A stretch of DNA of 64,000 nt from Leptodontidium sp. MPI-SDFR-AT-0119 (GCA_020726505.1 JAHLEZ010000029.1:682001-746000), one strand, 5' to 3'; positions 10,815 through 24,128 are shown, numbered from the stretch's first letter. Program-made: numbers and translations. Notes: a model not told the origin generated them from the sequence alone.

Positions 10815-13163
10815 GATGGCCAGAAGTTGAATGTCGCGTTGTATCTACTTTTCAAATCATTTCTTTGAGCGTCCCCTAAAACAAACAGTAGAGACGTGCA
10901 TCGTAAGTCTTTCTATAAGAGGTCCAGACTTTCTACTGTAGAATATGAGTTTTTGCTGTCTGGTCTGGAGAGTAGGTAGAATAAGATGGTGCTTGATGCG
11001 AGCTAATCTGAGAAGGCTGCTACGATATTTTTGCTTCTTAGTGCTGGGTGTCGGGCTTTTAGATGCCATGTGGGCCGAGAACACACCGACAGTCTGACCC
11101 ATATGTGAAGATTACGACAGTTGAAGTAGTAGTGGCATACCTGTGGCATCTGTTCGGCCGTTCAGTCTGTCCATTGCGGAAATTCGGCGGGGCGAGCTGT
11201 ACTACTCAGTTGAGGCTTCATGAGTCTCGGAAGCGCAAAACCGCTGTCAACTCATAGAACGCAATAGCTGGCTAAACTAAAAATTATTTTGGCATTTCAA
11301 ACTACCTTAGGGCAAAGTGGAACAGAGTAACATCAGGCCCTGTCCTCGAATGACCCCTTAGATATGGTCAAATGTGCCCCCAGCCAAAGAGAAGTCAAAT
11401 CTCAATATTGCTAGATGGGGCAATAAGGAATAGTATAGCTTCTCGTTCTTAGGATCCTGTCAAGCGTGGATGTGCAAGGGACAAACAATGGTGGTGATTT
11501 TCTAGTTATCATAGTTGCTGGACTTATTACACTTTGTTATGGGGACTACATTCAGTCCCTATTTCGCTTTTTTGTGACGACCTGTTATATCTATCTAATA
11601 TATACCTCGTATATACACCTAATTCCGAATTCCCCAAAGATGAAACTCCATAACTTCGTACTATGGCCGGTATCATGGCCTTAACAAGGACCGTACTATA
11701 TTCCGCGACTCGGCTTTTGTTATCGGCTAGCACATGCTAGCCACGTTCCAGCAATGTTTGTGTAGTTGTTGTCAACATTCGGAAAGCTACCGGAACCGCC
11801 CATAACTCGGAGATCGAAGGCTATCCCAGCCCAAACACATTTCTAGACGGCCATCTTAGAACACTTGCGAGAATGCGAAGCCAGGCCAGTAACTAGTCTG
11901 CTCACTAGCGGCACATCAAAGACGTTTGGGAAGGTATCACCAACTTTTGAGTGTCAAGCATCTTGTGTCTCAAGGGAGGAGAGCGTACTCGTACCTGGCT
12001 GGCATTAAAGCCATTAAATCTCGCCAATCTTGGTGGATTGTGACGTCCAAATTGAGGTCGGCCCAGTCGGGCTGAGCAACCCCCATCGCTTGGTTCCTCT
12101 TATGCCGAATCCAAATAGGTCTCGGCCATACAACTTTTCACCCGTATTTCACGATTGTCTTATATCTGGCTCGGATGGAGACGTGTTATCACCTCGCCAA
12201 GGGAGCAAAACGGGTTCGATAGAAGTTGGCATGTCTACTCCTGATCGAAGTTTCTACAGAAAGGAACACGTCGACCGGCACCAACGTGCAAGTCAGCATC
12301 TCGAAGAAAAATTCTTTTACGCAACAACTTAGCCTGACCTTACTGTACGGCTCTCGCTATCACATTTTTGACCGGAGTATATTCTGGTGAATGGGTTAAA
12401 CATCCACGAGTGCTCATTGGGTCTCTTCACATAGTCTAGGCAACCGTGGACGCTGCTAAGGTGATGAATTTCGTTAGTATGTGGGTCACATGGTATGGCT
12501 GTAACATGCAGTTCTGACTGGAAACAGATATGGCCATCGTGAACAAAGGACTTCTAGATCATGTCCTATTGTCCCCAAAATTCACACACAAGACCACGCC
12601 TCCGTTACGCCTGAGATGAGGAACTTGATAACTGTAAAATAGACGAATATTGGTCATATGAAATGCTCCAAACTGGTCAATTCAAAGGTAAAAATCAGTT
12701 CCGACAAGCTTGGCAAGTGCCAGCCCAGTATGGCAGACCCGATTTGTGGCGGACACTCGGCCATGTTCCGCCTTCGATCTCAGCGCCGAGGTCCCGCTAC
12801 CAAGTCTGAGGACAAGTGAAAATGTATTTGAATTGAAGCCGTCTGACCTCCTAAGAAAACCATCTGAATAGCATATATACGCTTAAGAACTACGTACAAA
12901 GGTGATCTTGAGGGGGAGATCTACAGGGTCAAGCAGTGAATTTATATTGAGGGAAATAGAAACAGTGGAGATTGGGAAGGAATAGCGTGACAAAATCCGA
13001 TGGTGTGAAGTGTAAAATGAACCCTGTTTTAAGTCCCTCGTTCGCTTCTCACTTTTTACTCTTCCCCTCTGAGAGTGGGTATGCACCAGCTTTGCTGTCG
13101 AATGTCAAAATATAAACTTATCATCCCCTAATCAAGTCTCAAGCTAGCCAAGCTGCCACGTCT
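10815..13163. other. intergenic, no confident gene
   Basis: About 2.3 kb without a supportable gene. On the minus strand near 11700-11830 a short frame reads CVWAGIAFDLRVMGGSGSF and then NVDNNYTNIAGTWLACASR before a stop. This looks like former coding sequence of unknown family. Open frames at 11466-11733 and 12030-12332 show no domain. Base composition is balanced, so this is not a RIP block. It may hold an old, decayed gene. Confidence 0.4.
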
Positions 13164-14563
13164 CTAACTTGAAGCGACTTTGTGTGAGGGCACATAGTCC
13201 GGAAACCTCTTGGTCACAGCTTCAGTCATATCCTTCCTCCAGGTTGTGAACATAGGCTTTCCATAGTCTTCTAAGAACTCTTTAGTGGGATGAGCCAAGT
13301 TGTACATCAGCCAGTCGTCCATTGCAGACTCGGAATTCCTGGCCATGCGGCACTGATTCGCGGATGTGACGGGATCCACAAAGAGCTGGAATGCTCTCAT
13401 CCGCTCGTTAGAATAAACACTCAGAGCATCTATGGGGGCGCCACCCAAGATGATGAGCTCGAGAACGTCTGCGATCGCTTCCGAGTCAATGATACCCGTA
13501 GTGAGCCCCATAGCACCAAAAGGCTATCACAGTTAGCGAAGGATTCAGAGTCCTTTCGGGGTGGTTAAGCCAAGTTCCTGCAGGGAAAACTAACGGTATT
13601 CAAGTGGGCCGCATCTCCAGCCAAGACCACCCTACCCCTTCTGAATCCTTGTGCGCAAAGCTGGTGGGTGCGATACACCGCACCTCTCATTGCCTCGGCC
13701 CTTAGAGGTCGCACTCCCGGTACCATGATATCGAGTAATTTCGCGAGAGATTCTTTCGAAGTCACCTCCTCGTTAGGTCTGTTGTCCTGAGAGTCCAAGG
13801 CAACCGTGCACCGATGGATCGTCTTGGTACCGAGCCTTGGAGATTCCAGGGGAGAGACGAGGCCAAAATTTACCTCGTTGACAATAAGGGAGGTGGGATA
13901 TTCTTTATCCATGAGATCCTGATCATCCATATAGTCGATGGAAACAATTCGCTGTGGCCAGCTGTGGCCTGTCATCTCAATACCCAGGATTTTTCTCACG
14001 GTTGATCTTCCGCCGTCGGTACCCACCATGAAGTCTGCTGTCCAGTTCGTTGTGGTGCCTTTCTCGGCATTGACTGATGTGGCACAAACTTTGTGGTCGT
14101 CTTGAACAAATCCGGTCAATTCTTCACCAAATTCCAAACTTACACCAGCAGCAACTGCTTCTTTGGACACGAGTTTAGATAATTCCGACTGTCTCAAATA
14201 GAGCGTTCCATTGGTGAATCCATGGCCCGATTGAGGGTCAGTCGGGAGGGGCAAATGGGCAATCGGCTCGCCCAGCTTTTTTCCTCCTTTCCCGTCATCA
14301 GTGATAGGATTACGCCAAACGATACCTGCGGATGTGAATCCGACGTCTTCAATCTTGTTCAAGATCTTTGCTTTATGGAAGGCGATCAGTGATGCCGCAA
14401 AATAGCCGACTGCCCGTGGCGAGTCATCCAGTGTGCTACCCTTCTCGAGCAAGGCAGTCTTGATCCCGGCTTGAGCAAGACGCAACGCGACCAGCAATCC
14501 GACAGGACCTGCGCCAACCACCAAGACCTGGGTAGTAACTTCTGTTGCTTTAGACGTCGCCAT
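13164..14563 (-). CDS. FAD-dependent aromatic monooxygenase (PHBH type)
   Basis: A single-component flavin hydroxylase (PF01494). It would hydroxylate an aromatic or related ring with NAD(P)H and O2. Exon 1 runs 14563-13595 and exon 2 runs 13523-13164, joined across a 71-bp intron (GTTAGT donor, GCTAACT branch, TGATAG acceptor) in phase 0. Splicing recreates GDAAHLNT/PFGAMGL, the GD motif. The product is 442 residues: GAGPVG after VLVV, the DG motif GTDGGRSTVRKILG, then a short C-terminus without a thioredoxin-like domain, so it is compact compared with the gene at 8.9 kb. I chose the ATG at 14563 because the Rossmann motif begins about 20 residues later; an upstream in-frame extension to 14719 has no family similarity. 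Substrate unknown. Related to salicylate hydroxylase-like and UbiH-like enzymes. Confidence 0.88.
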
Positions 14564-16001
14564 GAGTGATAAGTTGGACGATGAGACGGGCGAATTCAAT
14601 GTGAAAATATGTGAAAATCGGACAATTGCTTTGACTGGATGTCGAAGTATGCAAAGAATTTTGAAGTACTTAACAGAAATCCAGGGAAGGGAAATATCTG
14701 GCAGCTGATTTCGAGCCACGGAGCGTCTGGCGGGGTTTCACGCCACAGCTCGACTTCCCCGGGATGGTATCTGAGCGGAAAGCCCGCGAAGTTGCCAGGC
14801 GACTAAAACTCCATCATTATTCCCCGCAGACATCTGAGGGGTGGGGAGCGTGGGGAGCGTGGGGTCTCAACTCCCCACTCCCCACTTCATCCTCCGTTAC
14901 AGTGGCAGCGGTTCTCTAAAAGGCTCTGGTCTATATTGTATAATCCACTTCATGTAGTATTTCCATGACCTGCTGAAGCCTGTACAGAAATGCCCCTTCT
15001 ATTATTTTCCACTTCCTAGTGATTGTCTTAATCAAATGATGTCTCGTTTGAATGAGGTTGATGTTAATCTTAGACGAATTTTGAAATTGCTATTTTGTCA
15101 TAAGAAGTAAAAAAGACTAAAAAAAGGTAATAATAAAAAGCCTGGTTTTAGTCTTATTCTATGAGTCATTACCCAAGTAATAGGGACTGAGTCGCGTGCC
15201 TCGGGAGAACCTCGGGACAAACAAAAAGCGACTCGGTCACGGGCCGGGTCACAATTGAGCAAGATGTTGGATTTCACGATATCGAGCAAAAGGATCTCAG
15301 GTTCGCATAGAGAACTCAATGAGGGGAAATCAAGTATATTGTCAACTGTGCAGAATAAACTACGAGGGGATCTGGCCACATATATACAAGTGTCAAGGTA
15401 GCCTTAGGCTGCCAGGCACAATCCAACACAAGACAGGCTGTGTCACAGCAATGACTTGAACATAACCTCCTCCTTCGTACGGCAATACGACCAGTTCAAC
15501 GTTTCTTAAGGTTCGTGACATGATGCGGGTCCTGGTAGGTCACTGAAAGCGCAGAAAATGACATTTACAATGATATATCGGGAAAATATTGGGGTCCCTT
15601 CGCAGTAATGATGATGCCCGATCAATTCGACGGACAATGGAACCTGGTAAACGGGAACAGAGCCCGCGATCCACTGGGACAGTCCATGGCTTCCGAGCTT
15701 ATTTAAAGTCATTGGTGAAGAAACTGTACACGCTAGCCTTGAAGGCTACAGAGCAGGGAGAGCTATTCGCTATTGTCGGCGACGGTCAGTCAGCTAGACA
15801 AGCAGTTTCAGACTAATCCCGCAACTCAGCCAGGGAATCTTGCGTCGTCCCATGATCACTTGATCTGACAGTGACCACTCAGGGCATAGGGACAGCAATT
15901 GGTGGTGCATGCATGAACAAGTATATGCATTGACTGGTACTACGGATTCATTCATCAACCATCTCTTTCTTGACCGACTGCCAAAGATGCGTGTTCACCA
16001 C
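14564..16001. other. intergenic, no confident gene
   Basis: This contains the 5' region of the minus-strand monooxygenase, including a G-rich direct repeat (GTGGGGAGC repeated near 14838-14865) followed by CTCCCCACTCCCCAC, which can pair with it. The rest (14.9-16.0 kb) has only short open frames without domains (15098-15379 minus, 15589-15816 plus). No gene is called. Confidence 0.45.
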
Positions 16002-16726
16002 TCATCTAAAAACCAGTACTTTGTCATCTAGTGGCTTGAATGTCTTCTTCTTGGGCGGGTTACTTGGCGCGCCGAAGACGAGCTGCCCAGTGAGACACCA
16101 TGATGCTGGTACATTCCAGGTTTCCTGAACCTTGGGGTCGACGTATGGGTTGTAGTGCTGAATGTTACAGCCAAATCCTTCGAGGGTTAAAGCAGTCCAA
16201 GCTATTGTTGGCCATTTTGTCAGTTCTGTTGCTCAAATCGGGTAGGTTTCATATAGAATGACGGCTTACCAACAAATTGGCACATAGCGTTTGTGTGCTC
16301 TGCAAATTGTGGGAGTTTCGCTGCTAGGCCAGGATGTTTTTGACCCAGCTCGTTGGATGCTTCAACATCGTGGAAAAACAGTATCTGTTGACGACATTTT
16401 TTCAGCAAGAAATTGCAATGGAGTATTCGGGAATGACTCACAGTGCCATAGGCGGCGGCGAATCCTTCAATTCTTTTAGATGGCCCTTCAAATTGGTCCT
16501 CTGGCAATCTGACTTTGGTCACATCGTAGGCAGTTTTCCAGAATTTATCGTGTTGTTCCTCGAGCAGAAGGACCAGACGCGTGGGGACCAAGTTCATACC
16601 GCTAGGAACATGTTGAATAGTGTCGTTGACTATTTGAATGATTTTCTCGTCAGGAATTGGTGAAGACTTTGTGATGCTGTAGTTAGATCGCCGTGTCTTC
16701 ACAGCCTCGAAGAATTTCTCTGACAT
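16002..16726 (-). CDS. nitroreductase-family oxidoreductase (Frm2/Hbn1-like)
   Basis: An FMN-dependent nitroreductase-fold enzyme of the fungal Frm2/Hbn1 type, usually linked to fatty-acid signalling or oxidative-stress responses and to reduction of nitro or quinone substrates. There are three exons: 16726-16442, 16384-16270 and 16201-16002, with introns of 57 and 68 bp. The product is 199 residues, the normal family length. The N-terminus SEKFFEAVKTRRSNYSITK holds the RRS(x)Y motif that contacts FMN. The middle reads VPSGMNLVPTRLVLL. The last exon gives WTALTLEGFGCNIQHYNP and LVFGAP, matching the family C-terminus. It has no signal peptide and is probably cytosolic. It lies head-to-head with a P450 fragment at 17.1 kb. 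The family call is firm; the substrate is unknown. Confidence 0.88.
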
Positions 16727-17060
16727 TTTGCTTGCTGGTAGTTTGGTGTTTGTTGGACTCTATCTCAGCTTCTGACGCAGATTTATCAAATTTATCCACC
16801 TATGCTGGTAAAATACTTCTGGCACCTTGTATATTTCCTGGCTTACAATACTAACTAAGCATGTTCGACTCTGCAGATCCCAGGCGTCCGTTGACAGGAT
16901 GAGTTGATGTCCGCACCTTTGTGGCGCGGATTCGTTGCGGAACGAACGATGACCGCAAACTCAAAGGTGCGGAGATCCCCACAGTAGTCAGGCTTTCTCA
17001 CGTGAGCTCCGTTAGCTCCGGCATTTACAGAGAAATCACCAAAATAATTTATTCTGCCTT

Positions 17061-17213
17061 TCCATCCCCGAGAGATGGCATGGCGGGGAACAGGCCGCAG
17101 CCAACATGGAGCGACACTTGCTTGACTTCGGCCACGGCAAAAGAATCTGCTTAGGTAGACAGACACATTTCCTATTCGAAAATGTGCAAGCTTGCTACCC
17201 ACACTACTGTTAA
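17061..17213 (+). pseudogene. cytochrome P450 C-terminal fragment
   Basis: A 50-codon open stretch carries the P450 PERW motif (IPERW near 17064-17078) and, 17 codons further on, the heme-ligand motif FGHGKRICLGR at 17127-17159, including the cysteine. The frame stops at 17211. Upstream DNA back to about 16930 shows only short, stop-broken pieces, and no I-helix or ExxR motif is visible. This is a relic of a P450, possibly once part of the oxidative gene set next to the nitroreductase. Confidence 0.75.
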
Positions 17214-17757
17214 AGTACGACTTCAACATGGACAGGGGTCAGGAGTGGAAGACATGGTCTAGTTGGTTTCCGGGGCAGAGGAATGTGGACGTGAGAGTGA
17301 AATCACGCTCGCAGTAGAGACCCTTTTGAAAGCGTGGCGGCGATTCAGCCTCCAAACGTGCGAAATTGAAAGCGGGGCTGACACAAAATAAGCTCTATAT
17401 CAGCTTGATCCGTGACAGTAGTTTGAAAGAAAATGAAGAGCCGCGAATGTCCACACTTATGACCATCAGCTACGAGCATGATGGTACTACAGTGTAATGG
17501 CCAGTACTAAATGCGGCCTTATTCCTTACCTACAAATAGAAGAATTATATTTCTTTGCTCTTTTATTACTTTAATATATAGTTAGCTTTTTTTAAAAAAG
17601 AATTTACCTTTTTTAGTAATTAGTCTTTTGATATTAAAACCTTTTTAGCTAATTACTAAAGAACCTTTATCGTATTTCGTTAGCTTAGTAAAACTGATAA
17701 TTATTATATTTTAATTACTTTTATTACTACTAGCCTAATAATTAAAACGATAATACT
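17214..17757. other. transition into AT-rich repeat DNA
   Basis: Balanced DNA without genes to about 17520, then AT-rich sequence with many stop codons. No gene or defined element end was found before the hAT element at 17766. Confidence 0.5.
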
Positions 17758-17765
17758 TAAATTAC

Positions 17766-20755
17766 CAGGGCGCCCAATAAGCCACCCTACTTATAAGCTG
17801 GCTAATCAGCTCGCTGTTTTTCGTTAGTTAGTTAGCTGAGCCCTAGCCCTAAGTCAATCAGTTGAAAATAACTCAGCTTATCTTTAGCTTATAAGCTGAA
17901 GTAGGATTTTTTGACGATTTTAGAGTTATAATTCCTGAGTTAGTAATACTTAATTAGTATTTAAATTAATAGTAAAAGGTGCCTACAGAGCGGAAAAACT
18001 ACCCCCGATAGGCTAAAATTAGGCGGTGAAATCTGGCAAGATAATGGAGATCCCTTTATGTTATATTACCTATATATACTAACTCTTTAATTCTATTAAT
18101 ATTAACCTCAAAATCATATCTTACTATACTTCACTTATTGTCGTTAAACGAGCTACCTCTGAAGCTTCTTCTTTACAATCTACTACCTCTGCTCTTAATA
18201 TTTTTGGCCGTATAATAGCTGCGCCGAATACTAAAGCCTCTTTAGCTCTAACTACTTTAATAACACTTTGTAATACTTTATAAAGGCCTCTAGTAATATA
18301 TAACGATTTATACGACCCCTATAAGCCTAAACGAGTAGACTTACCTTTAGACTACTTACCTTTTATTAGTGGTCAGCTGTTGTTTAATAATAGGGAAGTA
18401 GACTTACGGAGATTATTAATAAGTAAGACACTTGCCCTTATATAAAAAAAGACATTAAGGTCTTAGGTTTAAGAGTTAAAATATAGATTAGTTTAACTTA
18501 TACACCCTAAAAAGCACTAGTTTTAGCTGTATAAATACTGTAAGTTTAGGGGAAGTCATTAGAGTGTTTTATACTTAAACTGACAATACTAAGTTATTAT
18601 AACTCACGATTTTCTAGGCACAAGGAATACGTCTTTAATAATAATAGCCTTAAGAACACTAAGAAGTACTTATTAATAGTCTATTTCTTAAATTCTAGGG
18701 GAGATATATGGCAAATAGAGGCTATAAATTAACTTATATAGCCCTCTAGATTTATAAGTAATAATACCTTTAAAGTCATCTCCTTTCGACAGAAGGAATT
18801 TAAGAACGCCTTCTTAAAATGAGTTATCTTAGATAATATAAAAGCACGAAAAGTAGCGTTTAAAAACCTTAAAAACATATTTTAAATCACTAATTAAAAA
18901 GTTAATAACACTCTCCCTAATTCTGATTCGACTGTGGCCTCTTAAATTAAAGATATGTTTTAGTATTTTGAACTATAGATTATCGCAGAGGTTTAAATAG
19001 TACTCTCTAGAATCTCTATTACTTTTAACGGCTAAGGGTCTAAAAGAGAAAAAATTAGCGTTATTACTATAGTCTTTTACTTTATTAATGCCAAAGGAGA
19101 GAACGTTATACGCTTAACAGGCTTACTAAAGCTTCTAAACTACAGAAAAACAGGAATTAGTATATATTTAACTCTTAAAAAGTATTTAAACGTTAACTAT
19201 TAATAAAGTAAGCCTTAGTTATTCTCTTACTTTTAACGCGCTTCGGCATTACCTCTTTTAACCTTAATTATTTCGTCCTCGACAACGCGCCTAATAACGA
19301 TATTACACTCGTAAAGCTTACGAAGACGCTTAAATTTGACCCTAAATAACGAAGATTATAGTATATAAGACATATCCTTAACTTCGTCGTAAAAATATAC
19401 TTATTTAACTAAGACAGCGCAAGCTTTAAGACTAACTATAAGGCTATAGGAGTTCTAATACGACAATAACTATAGAGGGACTGCGAAGAGCTTAGAAAAG
19501 TTCACACAACTTAATAGTATATATTATAGCGTTAGGGAAACGTTTTAAGCTATTTAAGAGCCTATAAAAGACATATAATAAGGGGAGAATAGTAAACTAA
19601 AGCCTAAAGCTCGTGTTAGACGGAAGTATACGCTAAAATGCCTTATATATTATAATCACGCGCGTTATACTCCTCCGCGAAACTCTTGACTATTACGCTA
19701 TAAAGTTAAGAGTATTTATAAACGCGTTTAATATAAAGACGTATAAGAAAGACTACTTAAACGACGCTAAATAGTCTACTTTAAAGCTTATCTCTTAATA
19801 ACTAAAACCGCTCTTTCTTCTTATTAAATTACTCGAAGGCAACATAAAGCTAAGGGAAGGAGTAAGCAAGCCATCTTATAGTGTTCTCTAAGAGGTATTA
19901 CTTATATTTAAGGGTTTATTACGACACTTTAAGGCGCTAAAGTGTTAGGCGGCTAATAACGCCTTTAACGAACGTATTTAGTCCTTAATTACCTTAGCTT
20001 AAAGTAAGGCAAAAGAATACTACAGTAAGACCGACTTCTTTATTACGTGACAAGCCTCTCTAGTTCTTCACCCTCGCTAGAAGTAACAGTACTTCGACAA
20101 GAAGTAGACAAGTAAAGAGAAGGTCTATCTTACTCGAGGCAAAAAGGCTCTTAAAGATCTCTAAGAGAAACAGTATAAATTAGAGCCTATAATACGGCAA
20201 AAATCAATTACGCTAGAGCCTCTAAAGCGAATCGATTACTTAGAGGTAATATTAAATAGGCTAACACTAAGTAGTACTACACCTGCGGTACGATCTTTAA
20301 GTCAAAGAGATTAGTTAATATAGTATCTTAATAAGCCTAATTATAATACTCTGTCATTTTAATACTAAAGACTTAAATAAGCTTAGTAGCCACAGCTTAC
20401 TCAAATAGCTTTTGACTTTCTAGCCGTACTTACTATAAGCTTAGAGTGTGAGCGTGTTTTTTCGTCTTACTCGAAGTAGACAACGCAAGAGGTTTCTAAT
20501 TTATTAAAGGAGATACTTTAGCGTAAAGAGTGTTTAAAGAACTAAGAGCGTAAAGGTACTATTTAGTTATTGTCTTATTATAACGTAGTTTAGTTAGGAA
20601 TATAATTTTTTATAACTTAATTTTTTACCCGTGTAACTTATAAGCAGCTTATAAGTTAATTAATTAAGTCAACTAGCTAGTAATTTACACGTAAGTCAGT
20701 CAGTTAGAGAAATGGCTCAGCTGATGACTGACTGATTGGCTTATTGGGCGCTCTG
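17766..20755 (+). mobile_element. RIP-degraded hAT DNA transposon
   Basis: A complete but dead hAT element of 2,990 bp. The ends are inverted repeats: CAGGGCGCCCAATAAGCC at 17766 and, read inward from 20755, CAGAGCGCCCAATAAGCC (one mismatch). Flanking 8-mers TAAATTAC (17758-17765) and CTTATTAC (20756-20763) share the last five bases, fitting an eroded 8-bp target duplication. Inside, on the plus strand near 20370-20550, the conserved hAT C-terminal dimerisation region can be read through stops: PQLTQIAFDFLAVLTISLE, then CERVFSS and TTQEVSNLLKEIL. The coding region is heavily interrupted by TAG/TAA codons, mostly where CAG/CAA would fit the family. It cannot produce transposase. Confidence 0.85.
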
Positions 20756-23700
20756 CTTATTACATAAAGAAGCTAAGACAAGGACAGAATTATAAGACTA
20801 AAGGTCACGTAATAATATAAAGCTTTTAGAGCTTTAAGATCTAGGGCTCTTAGAACCTCGACGTAGTAAGCTCTTAGGGGATCTAACTAAAAGCGAGGCT
20901 TTATATAAATAAAGTAGTTCCTTAAGTAATAAAGCTTCGTACTTAAATTATTATAATAAGTTTACCTCTAAGTTTATTACTACTTATAACGCCTTAATTC
21001 TTATTAAGAACTAGACTCTTGTGACCTTACTTTATAGCTGATACTAACTGACGAAGCTTATACGCCGCGTACTAGTCAGAACCCAGCAACGTTACAGTAA
21101 TGTCATGTACTTTATATATATAGGCTAATTAAGTAAAGTAAATATATTAAAGCTGAGAACTAAGGATTAGCCCTTACTTATTTTATATATACTTACTAGT
21201 TGACTCTCGAGCTTAGTAGACGATACTTCGTTATATAAAAAGGGATTTAATCTATTTTAATAAAGGTAAGTAAAGGGACAATACTAGTTCTTCCCTCCCT
21301 AGATTTAAGTAAGTTTAGCTTATATATAGCCGAGTATACATTACGTTTAATATATTATAAGACACTAGGTAGGATTTAGTAGAGAGCGACGCGGCATTTG
21401 GATAAGCCCACCGATTAAGGGCCGTAATATATAAAATAAGGCAATCCCTAGCGTTAGCCTTAACTATTATCTTAATTTAAGTATAACCTTCGTCTTTTTT
21501 ATTAAATATATATAATAGACTTTAACTTAACGCCTAGATCTTAATTAGATATTACTTATAACGTCCCGTAAAATACATTTATTTATTTCTAGCAAGATAG
21601 GCCCTTTTAACCTAATAAAGTAATCTAAAACCCGATTTACTTATTTAGAAAGTTTGTCGTAATTATATCCTTAGACTCTCTAGAAGATGCTTAACTTTAG
21701 TTAGAAGTAAGTTAGAGGCTATTATATTATTTAGGCGGAAAAGCTAAGTCTCCCTCTTAGTTTTTAGTATTTATATAGGATTTGTACTTAAAGGTACCGT
21801 CTATAGTAAAATATTTTGTTTAGGAGATTTTTAATTACTCGAATGACAACTTTTAACTTAAAGCTCAAGGCTCCCTAAGACTTAAGACAAGTACTATTAT
21901 TAAACGCTTAAAAGGGAAAAAGTAATTAAACTAATCTTACTGACCTCCTAAGTCCTCTCTATGTTAGTTAAATACTCCCGAAGACGGAGATGTGGCTTCA
22001 CCCGAAGCTACTAGCGCTAGCCCTTAACTCAGTAATAAATTAGTCTTATGTTAACCCGACGATGACGACAAGATTATAAACGAAAGAAGTGACAACCTTA
22101 TAACGGACTAATTTATTTTTAAATATAAGGAAGAAATTCCTTAGATTATTACCGAGAGTGGCTCTTAAGGAAGAGTAAAAGACGACTATCTTATCTATAG
22201 CCGCGCTCTATTACTTATAGCCGACGAATCGATATTATATTAACTATAAGCTACGTGTACTAACGACGGCCTTACGAGGAATACTATTCACAAATAACTA
22301 TTTATAGCTCTTAACTAAGCGACTATAGATATTCAAACTATAAGTGGACCTTCTTTACTAAATATATTAAGGCCGGGAGAGTTAACCTTACTAGAAATCG
22401 ATAGGAAAGGATCCGACGCTTAAGCTTTATTAAATACTTCCTCGCCACAGGTAGTAGAACTATATAAGACTACCTTATTAAATCTTGCCCTATTTACACT
22501 TATAAGGAACTAAGTAAAGGATCCTAATTAACGATTTCTAATAATTAGACTATTACATTATAAATAACTCTATTTACGCCTACTGTAAATCGGGGAGTTC
22601 TATCGCCTCTGACCGAAGATAACTGGACCGCTTCCTTACTAAACAAGGTAGAGCAGGGACTTCTATCGCTATCTAGCACAGGACAGTAACAGCTCAGTCT
22701 ATGTAATACTGCCTCGATAGAGGGGCAACAAGTCGATTAAGAGCAGTCACTCCTTACCCAAGATAGCCCAGCTATACTGCTCCTATCCTCGCTAGACCAG
22801 ACGCCTATATTAGCCGAGATGACCGCAAATGTAGTTCACTTCCTTTACGAGATAAGTAGGCGCTCGAAAATTCTAAAAGAAATCTATTTAAGTATCCTCG
22901 CTACTATTTGGCGTGGCTTAAGTAAAACACCCGTTACTCTTACTACTGTAGGACGGCCGGATTCGGCATGGACTACTAGTAGCTTAATAACTTAGTTAGC
23001 CTTTACATAAATTAGAATACTTAAAGTAGGCTACGCTTAGTCTAAGGAGGCAACTATCCTTAATATAATCGAGTAGATAGGCGCTTTAGAATAATATAAC
23101 GCCGAACTTTAATAAGCTAAGAAGGCACCGCCACGTACGAAATATAAGATACTTAAGAAACGTTTGGCCACTATTATACTAAACAATTACTTAAAAAAGG
23201 CGTATAGTACTACGGCGACAAATAGCACCGATAATATTACCTCTATAGACAACGAAGATTGACCTTTATTATTAGACGTAGTAAGAATTTAAATAAGGAT
23301 CTTAAATACGAGGAAGAAGAGGCTTAATAAACTTTTTTATAAAGGACGAACATTACGTAAACTAGTTTAGTTAATATATTTAGGAATTCTATTTAATTTA
23401 AATATATAATACGTCTTGTAATACATATATTATAACATTTATTAATTTTAACCACGTCACTAGGAGCTTTACGAAGGCGAGTAAAGAAGAGGTCAAGAAG
23501 ACTACTGCCCGCTTTTAAGTAGATTTGTAAAAGATAAAGCTACTCTTTATCCTTAATAAGCAAGTAAGACTCTTAGTTAAGGAAGGACGACCGGACCTCT
23601 CTCGCTTCTTAGACTCGCTTAAATCACGATCTATTATACTATTAAGGGAGATCTCATGTCTACGAGCGGAATACGGCTTCGAGAAAGTAAGTTAATATTT

Positions 23701-24080
23701 AGCTAGCTATTTAGTGACTTATATTAATAAATCATACGAACTTATACCTTAAAGCTGCTTAGATATTACTCTCGATCGCGTTATTAAAGGGGTTAGCTAT
23801 ATTCTCGGCAAGCACTTACTCGGCGAAAACGATTATATTATTATAAATAGTGTAATTAAACTTTTAAGTGGCGTGTTTAACAGGTTACGCTCTAGGGAAT
23901 AGCTTAATTACTAGGACATTATAGCCGCTCTCGAGATAACTAATAGGCCTATCCTTGTGTATCTCGGTATTAGTATCTTACTTTATAAGACAGATATAAA
24001 CAGCGAGGTCACATTGATTTTAAACCCCTTTAGCTACTAAAAGAAAGAGACTAATAGCTATATACGTAGAGATATTGTTG
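20756..24080. repeat. RIP-degraded repeat block, unresolved
   Basis: AT-rich DNA saturated with stop codons and TA dinucleotides. No reverse transcriptase, integrase or transposase motif could be read with confidence, and no terminal repeats were found. A longer broken frame near 23600-24080 (VLDRVIKGVSYILGKHLLGE and IIAALEITNRPILVYLG) suggests part of a mobile-element or captured gene of unknown family. Confidence 0.55.
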
Positions 24081-24107
24081 GGATGTATAGTCAAGCCTAA
24101 ATGCCGG

Positions 24108-24128
24108 GGTCACGTGTACCACGTGACC
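24108..24128. repeat. palindrome with E-box-like core in an LTR-like segment
   Basis: Two perfect 9-bp arms, GGTCACGTG and CACGTGACC, are separated by TAC. The surrounding DNA (about 24076-24270) starts TGTTGGGATGTATAG and contains a TATAAGG box and a CTCTCTCGAGCTCTTC tract, as seen in fungal LTR promoters. It is probably the U3 region of an LTR, although the end and partner LTR were not found. Confidence 0.6.
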
